The notes beneath the pieces are model-generated. The model saw nothing but the letters and a program-made list of their open reading frames with translations. It made no database searches and was not told the origin of the DNA. A program made the position numbers and the translations under genes. Below, in pieces: positions 48,501-58,399 of a stretch of 64,000 nt of DNA (its first letter is position 1; every line of letters begins with the position of its first letter). This DNA comes from Azadirachta indica (lineage: Eukaryota; Streptophyta; Magnoliopsida; Sapindales; Meliaceae): contig CM040443.1 of the NCBI GenBank assembly GCA_022749755.1, forward strand, positions 12,125,744 to 12,189,743, in the 5' to 3' direction.

Positions 48501-51157
48501 AAATTGTAAAGAATTACAGTGGCATGACAGGATAAAGTGATGTCAAAGTACCTGGCAGAAGGATGACTTATAAGATTGCATGGCCTGCTCAAATGTACAG
48601 TGCAAAGAGTCACTCCATGCAAGTGTTGCTGCCAAGATAGAGATATCATCATGCTCCCTTAACTCAATCTGTTCAACAAATGATATTTTATTTAGAACAC
48701 ATAATTAATTGTTGTGCTCCTATCATGCCAGCTTGAAGAAGAATACAGATTACAGAATGAAACAAATACACTTAACAAAAATTAGAGGATGATCATAAGA
48801 ATCAAAATGAAGACAAACGTTAGAGAGTTCTATAAAATAGACATATAAAAAATGCAAGACTACCTGAGGAACAAAGAAGTAAAAAGAACCAGCCTCGTGT
48901 CTGATGGAAGATGACTCTATGTCAAAATGAATATCCACAAAACCATAAGTTGTTAAAGGGATTGGATCATTTGAGAGATATCTGCAGATGAACTACATGG
49001 AAATTCTTTAGTATGAAGTTACATAACCATGTTGAAACAAACTATCAAAAGAAAAAAATGTGTTGAAATAAACAAGAAATCTTTTTAACTAACAAGGTTT
49101 AGTACCTTTCAGCATAAATACTGGGACATAGATTTAAGAAAACATAAAAACGAATTAAAAAAAGGAACAAAAACCACAATTCAGTATGTCATGACTTTAT
49201 ATACCAATTTTCCACCAAACTCATGAAAGCATCATTCACTAGATCAACTGATACTGTCTTAAGTGACTTGGCATTTAAACTGGATGGTAAATTTAACAAC
49301 ATTGTCAAGTATCTTTAGATGAAGTTTTGCAATTCAAAAGAGTGGTAATATCCTGCAAAAATGGAAGATCTGGTCCCAGAATAGAAAGCATATTTGATAG
49401 TCTAGTTTTCATCTTGAAATTAAGGTAACCGATTATTTATTTTCCTGTCTAATTGATACAGCCATAATATAATACATAAAGCAGCTACCAGACACGATCA
49501 GAAGTTATTTGCCTTGCCCCATTCTTGAAGGGCTTCCCAGTAAACCTAGGACATTCCCTAAGCCAGAGGTGGACAATTGTGTTTGCAAGCCCAGGCTATA
49601 GTTTCATCAAATGAAGATTTAAATAATTGCAAATTTTAAAAAATAACCCTTTAATAAATTTAATTCCTTAGTAATCTCTCTACAAATTTTAAAAACATTA
49701 AATTTCTAACCAATTCATACTCTTACTTCTAAAATTTAACATTTGCTTTTCAAAGAACAGCAAAATAATGTCAATTCACCTCTGCAGTCTCCTGGAAAAA
49801 CCATGAATAAAATGCACAAATAGTATTTGCTTTCTAAAGTAACAGTAATTATCAAAATGCATAGAGGTATCAGTCGATCAACTCACCATATCAAGAAAAT
49901 TTTAAGGAAAAATTTGTAGAAGCAAAAAATTATTACCAGAAAAAGACCAAAAACGTGAAAGAGAGAAAAATGATTAACCTCATCAGTGCAAGATTATTAC
50001 CGGAAAAAAAGACCAAAAATGTGAAAGGGGGACAAATGACTAACCTTAACAGATTACTTCTCTCTCCTGAGTCACATGAAGAAGAACGAGTAAAGTACAC
50101 TGCAGTTCCAATCCCAAAAACCCCACGGGTCTGATTCAAGGACATTGTTTTACAAGTTGGGTTCTCTATCTCTGTAGAAAGAAAAAATATAGGAAACACT
50201 CCCGGCAACTCCGGTTGGCAGCAAAACCAATTCAAAGCTTTTGCACTTGGGGGCACAGCGACCTGAAAATTTACAGCCACATCACTCAGTTAACATGATA
50301 ACAAATGCTTCAAACATATATTTATGGTGAATAACTAAAGACCAGCTCAAAATATTTTCAAGTTTTTAACGTTTTCACTTATTATCCTGCTAAAACTTGT
50401 ATTTTGCCCAAGAATCGTTTACCACGAAAACAAGTTCAAGATATTGCATCAAAACTAAAACCAAATAATTGTCGTCCCAATGCATAATGTAGCAGCTAAG
50501 AACTTGAGTTTCACACAAATTAAATGATAAACAATATGCACTGATCTTTCATCCCATGTAACAGCGACATCAAAGTCGGCATCAAAGAAAATAAAATGCT
50601 AATGCAATATGAACATTTTGCAGGGTAGTAGAGTTTTTACAGTAGACCATCAAGTTTCAATGCAGTCGGCAGGTAAAATAATATGGCACCTGAAATCTCA
50701 AAATCCCGCTAGAAGAACTAGGTGGGTCCAACTTCAACTTGTTCACAGCCTCATTGATACTCTCTAATCCATCCTCAAGCGTCAATGCAGGAGGTAGAGT
50801 ACGCGTGATGCAGGTCTCAACCATCAAATCATCTTCTTCACATTCCATTATTTCATTAACATCTATAACTGGTCCATCAAATCTCACCCCTTCCAAAACC
50901 TAACAAACAATAATAAAACAGATAAACGATAACAGCAGTAATAAAATAAACTAGCAGGAGAAGAAAGAAACAAAGAAAGAAAGTAAAACCTTAGAGTTCC
51001 GGGGAAGGTGAAGAGGGTGGAAGCGAAGGAAGCTCGTTCTGTTGAGGAATGTGAGATGGGGTGATGGTTTTGGGAGGTTAACTGACTTACTGAGCAAATG
51101 TTTTGAGGTCGACGATGACGTAGAGATACTGTTCGTGAAATGTACGTGAACTTTCAT
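28906..51157 (-). CDS. PHYLLO: PHYLLO: fused MenF-MenD-MenC-MenH for phylloquinone synthesis
   Basis: Plastid multifunctional protein of vitamin K1 (phylloquinone) synthesis. 28 exons: 51157-50990, 50899-50690, 50262-50045, 48981-48864, 48668-48552, 47397-47296, 46230-46171, 45993-45925, 45484-45380, 45309-45115, 42667-42569, 42405-41836, 41080-40856, 39953-39654, 37168-37101, 36901-36743, 35142-35017, 34920-34789, 34696-34579, 33715-33560, 33419-33174, 32728-32561, 32348-32205, 31506-31045, 30511-30212, 30136-29979, 29892-29785, 29227-28906. All have GT/AG borders and matching phase, giving 1740 codons, close to the ~1715 I recall for Arabidopsis PHYLLO. Order: Ser-rich transit peptide, MenF remnant, MenD, MenC, MenH. 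Catalytic residues of MenC and MenH are kept, so the gene looks functional. The frame also continues upstream to an ATG at 51319, but that lies beside the TATA box, so I prefer 51157. Confidence 0.95.
31045..34696 (-). other. PHYLLO module MenC (o-succinylbenzoate synthase), exons 19-24
   Basis: Residues about 1014-1445. An enolase-superfamily enzyme that dehydrates SHCHC to o-succinylbenzoate. Visible are the KLK catalytic lysine motif (residues about 1185-1187), metal ligand Asp in VDANRNW (about 1217), Glu at the VE/EP exon junction (1243/1244), LDET, and the second catalytic Lys in VIKPSVIGG (about 1294). All expected active-site residues are present. Confidence 0.9.
37169..39653 (-). other. 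PHYLLO intron 14 (2.5 kb)
   Basis: Large intron between two MenD exons. It contains a MITE-like element (38933-39325). A 96-codon open frame at 38206-38496 has no recognisable features and is probably chance. Confidence 0.6.
38933..39325. mobile_element. hAT-like MITE with GGCCCGG motifs
   Basis: A 393-bp GC-richer patch in AT-rich intron sequence, starting TAGGATGGGCAAAA and ending TTCTTGCCAAGCTTA, with many 'gcccgg', 'gggtctgggtc' and 'agcccgacc' words. This composition and the TAGGG(G/A)TGGGCAA-like end are common in plant hAT-type MITEs. Possible imperfect target duplication ccttttac / cttttta. Family assignment is inferred. Confidence 0.45.
40044..40742 (-). mobile_element. 5'-truncated LINE (L1-type) in PHYLLO intron 13
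   Basis: A ~700-bp insertion flanked by a perfect 15-bp direct repeat AAGAAGGGCACCATT (40029-40043 and 40743-40757). Its minus-strand 3' end is a short A-run. Read on the minus strand, the interrupted frames contain a zinc-binding reverse-transcriptase tail motif (CKRVGETINPLFLHC) followed by a LWD..RFLA-LWAS-like ending, typical of the C-terminus of plant L1 ORF2. It is broken by stops and inactive. Confidence 0.8.
42668..45114 (-). other. PHYLLO intron 10 (2.4 kb) with possible LTR remnant
   Basis: Largest gap within the MenD part. The segment about 43280-44480 (on +) reads like a plant LTR: dense 'cattggaaagctgattcatg', a TATATAAAGG core at about 43910, then T-rich leader sequence. No coding domain or second LTR is visible, so it may be a solo LTR. 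A short duplicated phrase (tatgccaaggtccaagtgat) occurs near 42976 and 43036. Confidence 0.35.
45644..45849. repeat. 103-bp tandem duplication in PHYLLO intron 8
   Basis: Two near-identical units (start 45644 and 45747, beginning ttgaaaattgggtgat) differing at only a few bases, so the duplication is young. Confidence 0.85.
46480..46730 (+). repeat. possible solo-LTR fragment in PHYLLO intron 6
   Basis: Composition resembles the end of a plant LTR: AATAAA-like words, short T-rich segments and 'gcaataaaatgcgtattttcc', which recalls 'gcaataaaatgatcttttc' of the Tat element LTR at about 53338. There are no paired ends. Confidence 0.25.
47005..47108. repeat. 52-bp tandem duplication in PHYLLO intron 6
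   Basis: The phrase cattaaacataaac(a)..aggtgtatgtaaaatcagc is present twice, 52 bp apart, with one mismatch noted. Confidence 0.8.
48013..48238. repeat. 114-bp tandem duplication in PHYLLO intron 5
   Basis: Units starting at 48013 and 48127 (tatcgtttttcaat..cagaattcat ... ccaaagaattctgttcaaa) are similar but diverged. Inside each, a smaller repeat 'ttcaatacagaa' also recurs. Confidence 0.75.
49930..50048 (-). repeat. 66-bp duplication carrying the exon-3 donor site
   Basis: The segment around the exon-3 5' splice site is repeated directly downstream (attattaccagaaaaagacc.. and attattaccggaaaaaaag..). The copied donor (GATGAG|GTTAAT, exon end 49979) is 66 nt beyond the first (TTAAG|GTTAG, exon end 50045), and the frame stays open between them. 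Confidence 0.8.
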
Positions 51158-51322
51158 TGTGAACGACAGAGAAATTGCTGAGGCAGGGAGCAGGTGAGGC
51201 CTGGAAATTTGAAGCACGAAATAGCCAGAAGAGTCAAAGTAATAGATAAGGGGTGAATATTTAATGAATTCCCCTACCGTCGTAATGTCCCACCGTTTTT
51301 TTATTCCCCCCTCCTCCATTTT

Positions 51323-51555
51323 GCCTATATATATAGGCTATATGCATGCACTGCAGGTGAAATAAATGAATTGAAATGCTAATTGCTTCACATAGATGAA
51401 ATGCCTATAAATAGGCCTGCATTGCAGGTGAATATAAATGAATTGAAATGTTAATTGCTTCAGCTAGATGAAAACTGTAAGCGAAATAAATGAGCCTACA
51501 TAAAGGCATGCATTGCAAGTGAAATAAATGAATTGAAATTGGTAATTGCTTGGCG
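51323..51555 (-). promoter_or_regulatory. PHYLLO promoter with triplicated TATA-containing repeat
   Basis: Three imperfect repeats of about 80-90 bp start at 51323, 51403 and 51493. Each begins with a palindromic block (GCCTATATATATAGGC, GCCTATAAATAGGC, GCCTACATAAAGGC) and continues with ..tgcattgcaggtgaaataaatgaattgaaat. The unit nearest the gene has a strong TATATATATA (51326-51335), about 170 nt before the ATG at 51157. The others may act as extra or decayed core promoters. Confidence 0.6.
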
Positions 51556-52475
51556 TTGTCAAATTTATAAAAGACAATTTTACTTTTAATCAGTTTGATG
51601 CGATGAAACACCGCATGGAATGAGGATTGCCCAGAGTTTCTAAATATGTTAAGACTGGTGGGGTTCGAAATGCGCGCATTTTGTGTGAGTTTAGTTTACC
51701 ATCAAGTTAAAGGCTTAATGACAAATATTATTGTAACTTGAAGTACATAAAATAAAGATTTGATTATTGCCTTGTTAATTTTGGCACGCAAAGGCTCCTA
51801 TTTATTATTGTGATATTAATGGAATACTTAACTTTCTAGATATTGTTCTACTTTCAATGGAAGGATATATATACCTCTTACGTGACAATCATTTTTTTAT
51901 ATGTTTTGTGTTCTAAAAATCAAAAAGGGCCATCTAAGAATAATAATCTCATCAAAACTTGCAGTTTTGAAATTAAATTATTAAATCTAGTTTTAAATTA
52001 AAAATAATTAGACTAAAACCTGCAATTATAGACCCACAAAATATCATTTGTAAGGGTTTAAAGTTTCATATGTTAACTCTATAGACTCAAAGTTCCATGT
52101 ATCAACAACATGAATCCAAAGTTTCAGTTATTAAGATCATAATCTAAAATTTTATATATTAATTTATATATCAAATTTTAAAGTTTTGGATAGAAATTTT
52201 TCAATTAAAATGTGAAAGTCTAAATATAAGTTATATAATTAAAACCTGAAATTGTAATATGTGTTCTCAATATATTTTTCATGGGTTATATTAAAATATA
52301 TTTTTATGCCATGAGTTTAGAATTGTCCATTAAAAATGATGAAAGTACTTTCAAAGTATAATTAAAAATTATTACTTCCGTTTCATCATTAAATATAACT
52401 TTTAGAGGAACATATTGAAAACACAAAAATCCCAAATTATAAATTTATTGCTAAATATAGCTTAACTTTATTTAT
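51556..52475. other. AT-rich region upstream of PHYLLO
   Basis: No gene recognised; simple AT-rich sequence. Confidence 0.4.
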
Positions 52476-52697
52476 GATTACTTTTCTGTCCTGAGTCTCA
52501 CGGAGATGAACTAGTAAAGCTAATTGCAGTTCCAATCCCAAAAATCCTACAGGCTTAATTCAAGGACATTGTTTTACGAGTTGGGTCCTCCATCTCTATA
52601 GAAAGAAAAAATATGGGAAACACTCCTAACAATTTCAATTAACAGCAAAACCAATTCAAAACTTTTCCACTCAAGAGACTACGACATGAAAATAAAA
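52476..52697 (-). pseudogene. decayed copy of PHYLLO exon 3 (MenF)
   Basis: Aligns along nearly the whole of exon 3 (50051-50268), for example tgcagttccaatcccaaaaa, ttcaaggacattgttttac and gaaagaaaaaatat.ggaaacactcc. The acceptor AG has been lost (CAGG to CATG), there is a one-base deletion and early stops, and the donor end is missing. Same strand as PHYLLO, 1.3 kb upstream of its start. Confidence 0.85.
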
Positions 52698-52865
52698 TTA
52701 TTTATTTAATTAACATATTTTACATAAATAAATTTTTTTTAAAAAAATTTTAGAGATTTATTTATTATTTTTTAAATAATTATTATTATATAAAAAAATA
52801 ATTGTTATTTGTCAATAAATTAAGATTTTTAAAAATATTTTTGTTTGAGAGAATAGCCTGAGGCT

Positions 52866-53416
52866 TAAGGAGTTAATGGGCCGCATGCTAATAAGCTCAT
52901 ATGTCTATTCAGTTTAATTAAAGAAGGATCCTGATTAGACCATGTTTGATTAAAAAAATTTGGCTAAAATGTCAAGCATAGGGAAATCGCTTTGGTGTTT
53001 AAGGGAATTTACCTTGGGCCTATGGAGCGAATGGGCTTTGTACTAACTGACCTAATGCTTGGCCAATTCCAATATGTCATTTTTGGATCAGTTTAAGAAG
53101 AGTTTTGGTCGGAAATCACACGAGTGAAATTGGTCGGCAAGTAAGACTGTCACCTAAAAAATATTCTTATGAAAAAGGAAAAGTAGAATTAAAAATCCTA
53201 ATTTAAGATAAGTTAGGATTCTATAAGATTCACTTCAAATTTTACTAGAACTTCTAATGTTATTAGGATAGGGAAATTAGCATTATATATATCACATTTT
53301 TTTTCATTGTAAATTTATTCATATTTTTCTTAAATAAGCAATAAAATGATCTTTTCTTTTAGGCAAAGAACTTCAATTTTTACCATATAATATCGAAATC
53401 GCAAGTTTCGATATCA
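52866..53416 (+). repeat. probable 5' LTR of Tat-type element
   Basis: The end is set by the primer-site-like sequence that follows (from about 53417) and by the terminal ..ATATCA. The segment has an LTR-like layout: a TATATATA core at about 53284 and 'gcaataaaatg' further on. The left border is a guess. Confidence 0.4.
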
Positions 53417-53459
53417 ATAATTAACGTTGTTTGTGGGAAGAGATCGAAAAGCTATAGTA

Positions 53460-55350
53460 ATGATTAAGGAACAACCAGTTGCCAAGAGGCCACCAACCGA
53501 AAAAGTTCACAAAGAAGATTCATCGGACTCCAATGCCCCACCAACCTCGTTGCAACCTTCTCAAGGGTAAACTGTGATGCATGTAGAAGACATAAACACA
53601 ATTCAACTCGTACGACAATTGCAAGAAAGTGAATGAAAGTAACTGGAAAAAGACAAGCAGGAGAGGGCTTTAGAAAATAAAAGGAAAATAATGGAGAGAG
53701 AGATCGAGAGTCTAAAAAAAATGATTCAAAAAGATGTCATTGATGAATTGAATTTGACGAAGTTGAGGCTAACAGAAAACGAAGAAAACGTTACCTCGTC
53801 AAGAATTCGTCGCAAAGGATTGTCCCCCAAGAAATTAGAGAGTAAACAGTGGGAGCAAGATAAAGAGAAGCAAGAGAAGGCTCGAGGCGAAAGGCTAATA
53901 CATGAAGGCCACAATGAAGAAGCCCCATTCCGCGATGTAGGAAAGTATGATTAGAAATCAATCCCTGATCTGCACAAACAAAGTCAGGGAAAAAGAAGAC
54001 TCGAGCTTAATATGAGTTTAGTTTACATGAGAACCTACTTGAATCATAAGTACAGGAAGGATGGAGAAAAGGCCATAATAGAAAAAACACCAGACTAGAA
54101 TAGACCAACCACCAATCAGGTAGTAAGCAGAAGAGAGATGGAGGAAAGCATTCGGGAGCTCACTGAAAAATTACAAGCCCAAAGATAAAAGGATCGACAA
54201 CGAGATGGAAATTTGTGAGAGGGAACAATACTTTTATTAAAGCCCCTCCTTTCGAAAGAAATACAAGATCTAGTTCTCTCTAAAAAATTTAAGATACCTC
54301 AAATCTCGCTGTATACAGGAAATACGGACTCGACGTTGCATATCGACCTTTTTAAGGAGATGATAATGATACAAGACTTAACAAAGGTGCAAATGTGCGG
54401 CCTGTTCTCCCTGACCTTGGAAGAAGATGATGGTATAAAAATTTAAGATCGAAAAGCATGAAAAGCTTTGAAAAACTTTGCGAGCAGTTCGCCAATGAGT
54501 TTAGAGGAGAGGTGGCCAAGGCCAAAAACCCTAACTCATTACTACTATTAAAGCAAGAAAGGGATGAAACATTGAAAAGTTTCATTAAAAGAAGGGTCAT
54601 AGAGGCTAGACCCTTCTCACATCCTTTGCCACTTGAGGGGCTCAAAAAGAGGTTAAGAAGGGATGGTTCGCCGTGCACAAATGAACCATAACTACGCATG
54701 AACAAGCTCAGAAAGAGATTTTCGAAGAAATTGAGATAGAAGATCGCATATTTCTGAAGAAGAAAGAGGAGAGGTTAGAGAAATTTAGAGACAAGGGCGA
54801 AGATCGAAACCCGAAGACAAAAAGAATAGGAGAGGTCCACAACGACCCGATCCTAAACCCCTTACAGGAAGGGGGGAAACTTTTAACGACCACGATAAGA
54901 TAATAGATCTTAGCAAAGACGAGGTCACAGATTTCAGACCCTGAGATATGAAAGAAGAACGGAGCCACGAAGGGAGTTACCTCCCCCATCAAAGGAAGAG
55001 TTAAGAAAGTTGGCCCAATGCAAGATAAAAGAAAGTTCACAGAGCTAAACATGCCTTTGTTGATGATATATGAGGAGATTAAGAATTTAGGTTTATTATC
55101 TAGCCCCTGCCCCTTGAAGTCAACATCAAATGTCCGTGATAAGGAAAGAAAATGTGCATTTCATTAAGACCATGGACACATGATGGATTAGTGTTAGGAT
55201 CTGAAGAGCAAGTGGAAATTCTTGTACGAAATAATTACCTAGCTCAATATAAGGTGAGAACATACAAAACGAGAGAAGGCTCCAAACATGAGAAAGTAGA
55301 ATTAGAGGATTCGGTCCGTAGGAGTATGGTGATTTCAAAAGGAAATACTG
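53460..55350 (+). pseudogene. gag remnant of Tat element
   Basis: Charged coiled-coil-like N-terminal part (53691-53954) and a capsid core motif (54458-54691: FEKLCEQFANEF, LLLLKQERDETLKSFIKRR) recognisable from plant Tat gag. Interrupted by several stops. Confidence 0.7.
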
Positions 55351-55383
55351 GCAGGTAACTCCAACAACGTAAGGAAAAATTAC

Positions 55384-56382
55384 TCTAAGTATTCACTACT
55401 GAACACTCCTATGAACCACTGTGTAATGAGTGTCAAAGCCGAGAAGAAACCCTGCCTGGCGTCGGTTCCGATCATGTTTACCTATAAGGATGAGGTAGGG
55501 GTTAACTACCCCCATGATGATGCTTTGGTAATAACTTTAAAGGTCAGCATAGTTAAGGTTAACAAGATTTTGGTGGATGCAAGAAGCTTGGCTGACAAAA
55601 TATTCAAAGAGACTTTGAACTTCCTAAAAATTTAGAATCTGAGAATATGACTCACAGACACAGCTCTATATGAATTTGTGAATTCATACATCCTACCAGG
55701 TCAGCTGCTCTTAATGATAGGAGATAAATCGTATCAAAGAACCATGATGGAACAGTTCTAAGTTATGAATTTAAAAATGCCATACACTATAATTTTGAGA
55801 AAACCTTTCCTAAGGAAAATAAGAGCGGTGAAGAGTATACATTACTTAAAACTCAAATTTAGGGTAGGAGAAGGAATCAGTATGGTACGAGGGGACCAAA
55901 AGGTAGCTCGGGCATGTTTCGCAACCTCTTCAAAAAAATCTTATTATATAACAGTGAAACATGTTAAAGAACTGAACGAGAAAAACGCTGAACAACACAA
56001 GATGATAGATAAATTAGAGAAGAAAATAGGACAGCAAGGAATGAGCCCAATGACCGAGCCAGTAAAGAAGTTGGAGTCAGTATCCCTTGACCTATTAAGA
56101 CTAAAACGGGTAGCGAAGATTGGCTCTGTATTACTTGAGAAAGAAAACTCAGTATCGCTTGAGAATGACGACATTGATGCTTGTGTATTTAGTGCTGAGG
56201 TTTATGTTATTAAACCTACCGACCAGGAGGAAACACTTTTCATGATCAATCATCCTTTCGAAGGAAAATATATTTGGCCCATCACTAATTTCAATGCCAT
56301 TGGTGATAAGGCTGAGTCCCTAGAGTTTATCGTTGGACATAGAGCCAAGACTATTTATAAATTTAAGATTGAACTGCCATGA
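55384..56382 (+). pseudogene. protease and linker remnant of Tat element
   Basis: The protease motif is preserved as PHDDALVITLKV..KVNKILVDARSL, where the usual active-site triplet DSG has become DAR. 55765-56382 is the linker to RT (TIILRKPFLRKIRAV..YHLKLKF-like, VRGDQKVAR), the longest open frame left in the element (205 codons). Confidence 0.7.
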
Positions 56383-56489
56383 CTTTTTAACTTAATGTTG
56401 CTATCAGATATGTTTATTAAACAATTTAAACACAAGGGGTTGTTATCAAATTTGCAGAGAACGTGGAGACATGTTCATTTGAACCTATA

Positions 56490-57260
56490 AAGATATACCG
56501 AGGATTGACCCTATGGTGATTTCACATCGTTTGGCAATCAACCCAACGTTCAAGCCTGTTAAGCAAAAGTGAAGAACGTTTAATCAAGAAAGAAGAGAGG
56601 TGATTAAATAGGAGGTGGATAAGTTGATCACAGCAGATTCGTAAGACAATTGTAGTATCCAGATTAGGTGGCTAATGTACTGATGGTCAAAAAAGCCAAT
56701 CGAAAGTGGAGAATGTGCGTTGACTTCACCGACTTAAACCAAACTTGCCTAAAGAATAGCTTTCCACTCCCACAGATAGATCGGTTAATAAACTCAACAG
56801 CTGGACATAAATTGCTAAGTTTCATGATCGCATTCTCAAGATACAACCAAATCCGGATACACGAAGTTGATCAAGAGAAAATAGCGTTCGTGATTTATTA
56901 GGGACTATATAGCTACAAAGTTATGCTTTTCAATTTAAAGAATGAGGGAGTAACGTTTTAGAGATTAATTAACAAAGTTTTCAAGCCTTTAATCGAGTGA
57001 ACAATGGAAGTGTACATAGAAGACATGATCACTAAATCGCTTAGGATCAAAGATCACGTTCAACATTTAATGGAAATATTTTCTCTGCTCAGAAAATATA
57101 ACATGAAGCTGAACCCCAAGATATGTGCATTGGGAGTCAACTTCGGGAAATTCTTGTCATTCATGGTCAGTGAACGCGAGATAGAAGTAAACCCTCAAAA
57201 AGTTCAAGGCATACTAAATATGAAATCTCCAACCATGTTCAAGAAAGTGTAAAGTTTAAT
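56490..57260 (+). pseudogene. reverse transcriptase remnant
   Basis: Recognisable RT blocks: KWRMCVDFTDLNQTC, SFPLPQIDRLINSTAGH, FSRYNQIRIHEVDQEKIAF (56668-56901), and the catalytic box at about 57013-57024, here YIED instead of YVDD, so one of the two catalytic Asp is Glu. KLNPKICALGVNFGKFLSFMV follows. Frame broken several times. Confidence 0.8.
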
Positions 57261-57845
57261 AAGGAGACTGGCTACACTAAATAGATTTATCTCTAAAGTT
57301 ATTATAAGATCTTTTCAATTTTTTCAGGTCATAAAAAAAAGGAAAGTACATGAAGTAGGCAAGCTTTCAGGAGTTAAAAATTTATTTAGCAAACCCCTTT
57401 CATCTAGTAAGCACGCTGATAAGGGATACGCTGTATCAGTATTTAGCTGTAACTGATTATTTAGTAAGTTCAGTGTTGGTGAAAGAAAATGAAATGATTC
57501 ATCGACTAGTTTATTATACAAGTAAATCGTTGATGGATACAAAGAAAAGATATCCACCCCCAGAGAAGCTGGCTTTTGCACTAATAGTCGCAGCATGAAA
57601 GTTGCAACCGTATTTTCCAACATACACAATAGTGGTCCTCACTGATCAGATTTTGCAACAAATATTATATAAACCAAATCTTTCGGTAAGACTGTACAAG
57701 TGGTCGATCGAACGCAATGAATTTGATATAGAATATCAACCCTGTAAAGTTATTAAAGCCCAAGTGCTGGTCGATTTTATTGTAGAGAGATTAGTTTCGA
57801 AGGGGACGATGGTGCAAAAAGTAGCTAAACCAACGACATCCTAGA
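57261..57845 (+). pseudogene. RNase H remnant
   Basis: Contains QPYFPTYTIVVLTDQILQ, KWSIERNEFDIEYQP and KAQVLVDFIVE (57602-57790), standard for the RNase H joined to Ty3/Gypsy RT. Confidence 0.75.
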
Positions 57846-57939
57846 AGGCTAAAACGTGGAATCAAAGGAGGAACCTGTTAGGGCTATGCAACAAGAACGG
57901 GGAATAACAATGTCTAATTTCCTAGTGAGACAATTAAAC

Positions 57940-58290
57940 AGACAACGAGAGAGGAGCTAAGAGAATTGAGTTCAAGGAATGAAAAGTTAGCCTACACCCT
58001 ACACTTTGACTTTAAAGTAACGAACAATAAAGCAGAATACAAAGCCTTACTGGTCGGACTTATTTTGGCATTGTCAATTGGAGTAGATTGCCTAGAAGTT
58101 AAAAGGATTCGCAATTAGTAGTGAACCAAGTCTCCGACCAATTTCAGGCAAGAGGTGGAAGTATGCATGCCTATGTAAACAAGGTTGTAGAAATAATGAA
58201 GCGCTTCAAAAAAGTAGTAATAATGCAAATTTTACAATTAGAAAACATCAAGGCAGATGCCTTAGCCAAATTAGCTTCAACATTGTAAGA
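57940..58290 (+). pseudogene. second (archaeal-type) RNase H remnant
   Basis: TNNKAEYKALLVGLILA and NQVSDQFQARGGSMHAYV, ending in ADALAKLAS, mark the extra RNase H domain found in Tat-group elements. Broken by stops and a frameshift. Confidence 0.65.
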
Positions 58291-58399
58291 GAAATTCCTA
58301 ACAACAATCCCTGAAAAGATACTATACCAAAAAAGTGTGGGATAATTAAGGATAAAAGTTAAGCAGATTAGCACAGTATATTCTGTCCTAACTTAGATA

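Larger units (their letters stand above)
45925..51157 (-). other. PHYLLO module: transit peptide and truncated MenF, exons 1-8
   Basis: Residues 1-354. Residues 1-56 are Ser/Thr-rich, basic and lack acidic residues, as expected for a chloroplast transit peptide. The rest resembles the N-terminal half of isochorismate synthase (VFGIGTAVYFTRSSS, RYLSNDPIPLTTYGF, FYFFVPQ). The C-terminal chorismate-binding catalytic half is absent, as known for plant PHYLLO, where separate ICS genes supply isochorismate. Confidence 0.85.

Noticed and set aside
51158..51319. In-frame upstream extension of PHYLLO from an ATG at 51319
   Set aside because: The ATG lies only a few bases from the TATATATATA at 51326-51335, upstream of the expected transcription start, and the extra 54 codons do not look like a transit peptide.
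54352..55338. Minus-strand open frames over the Tat gag region
   Set aside because: Shadows of the plus-strand gag/protease remnant; no motifs.
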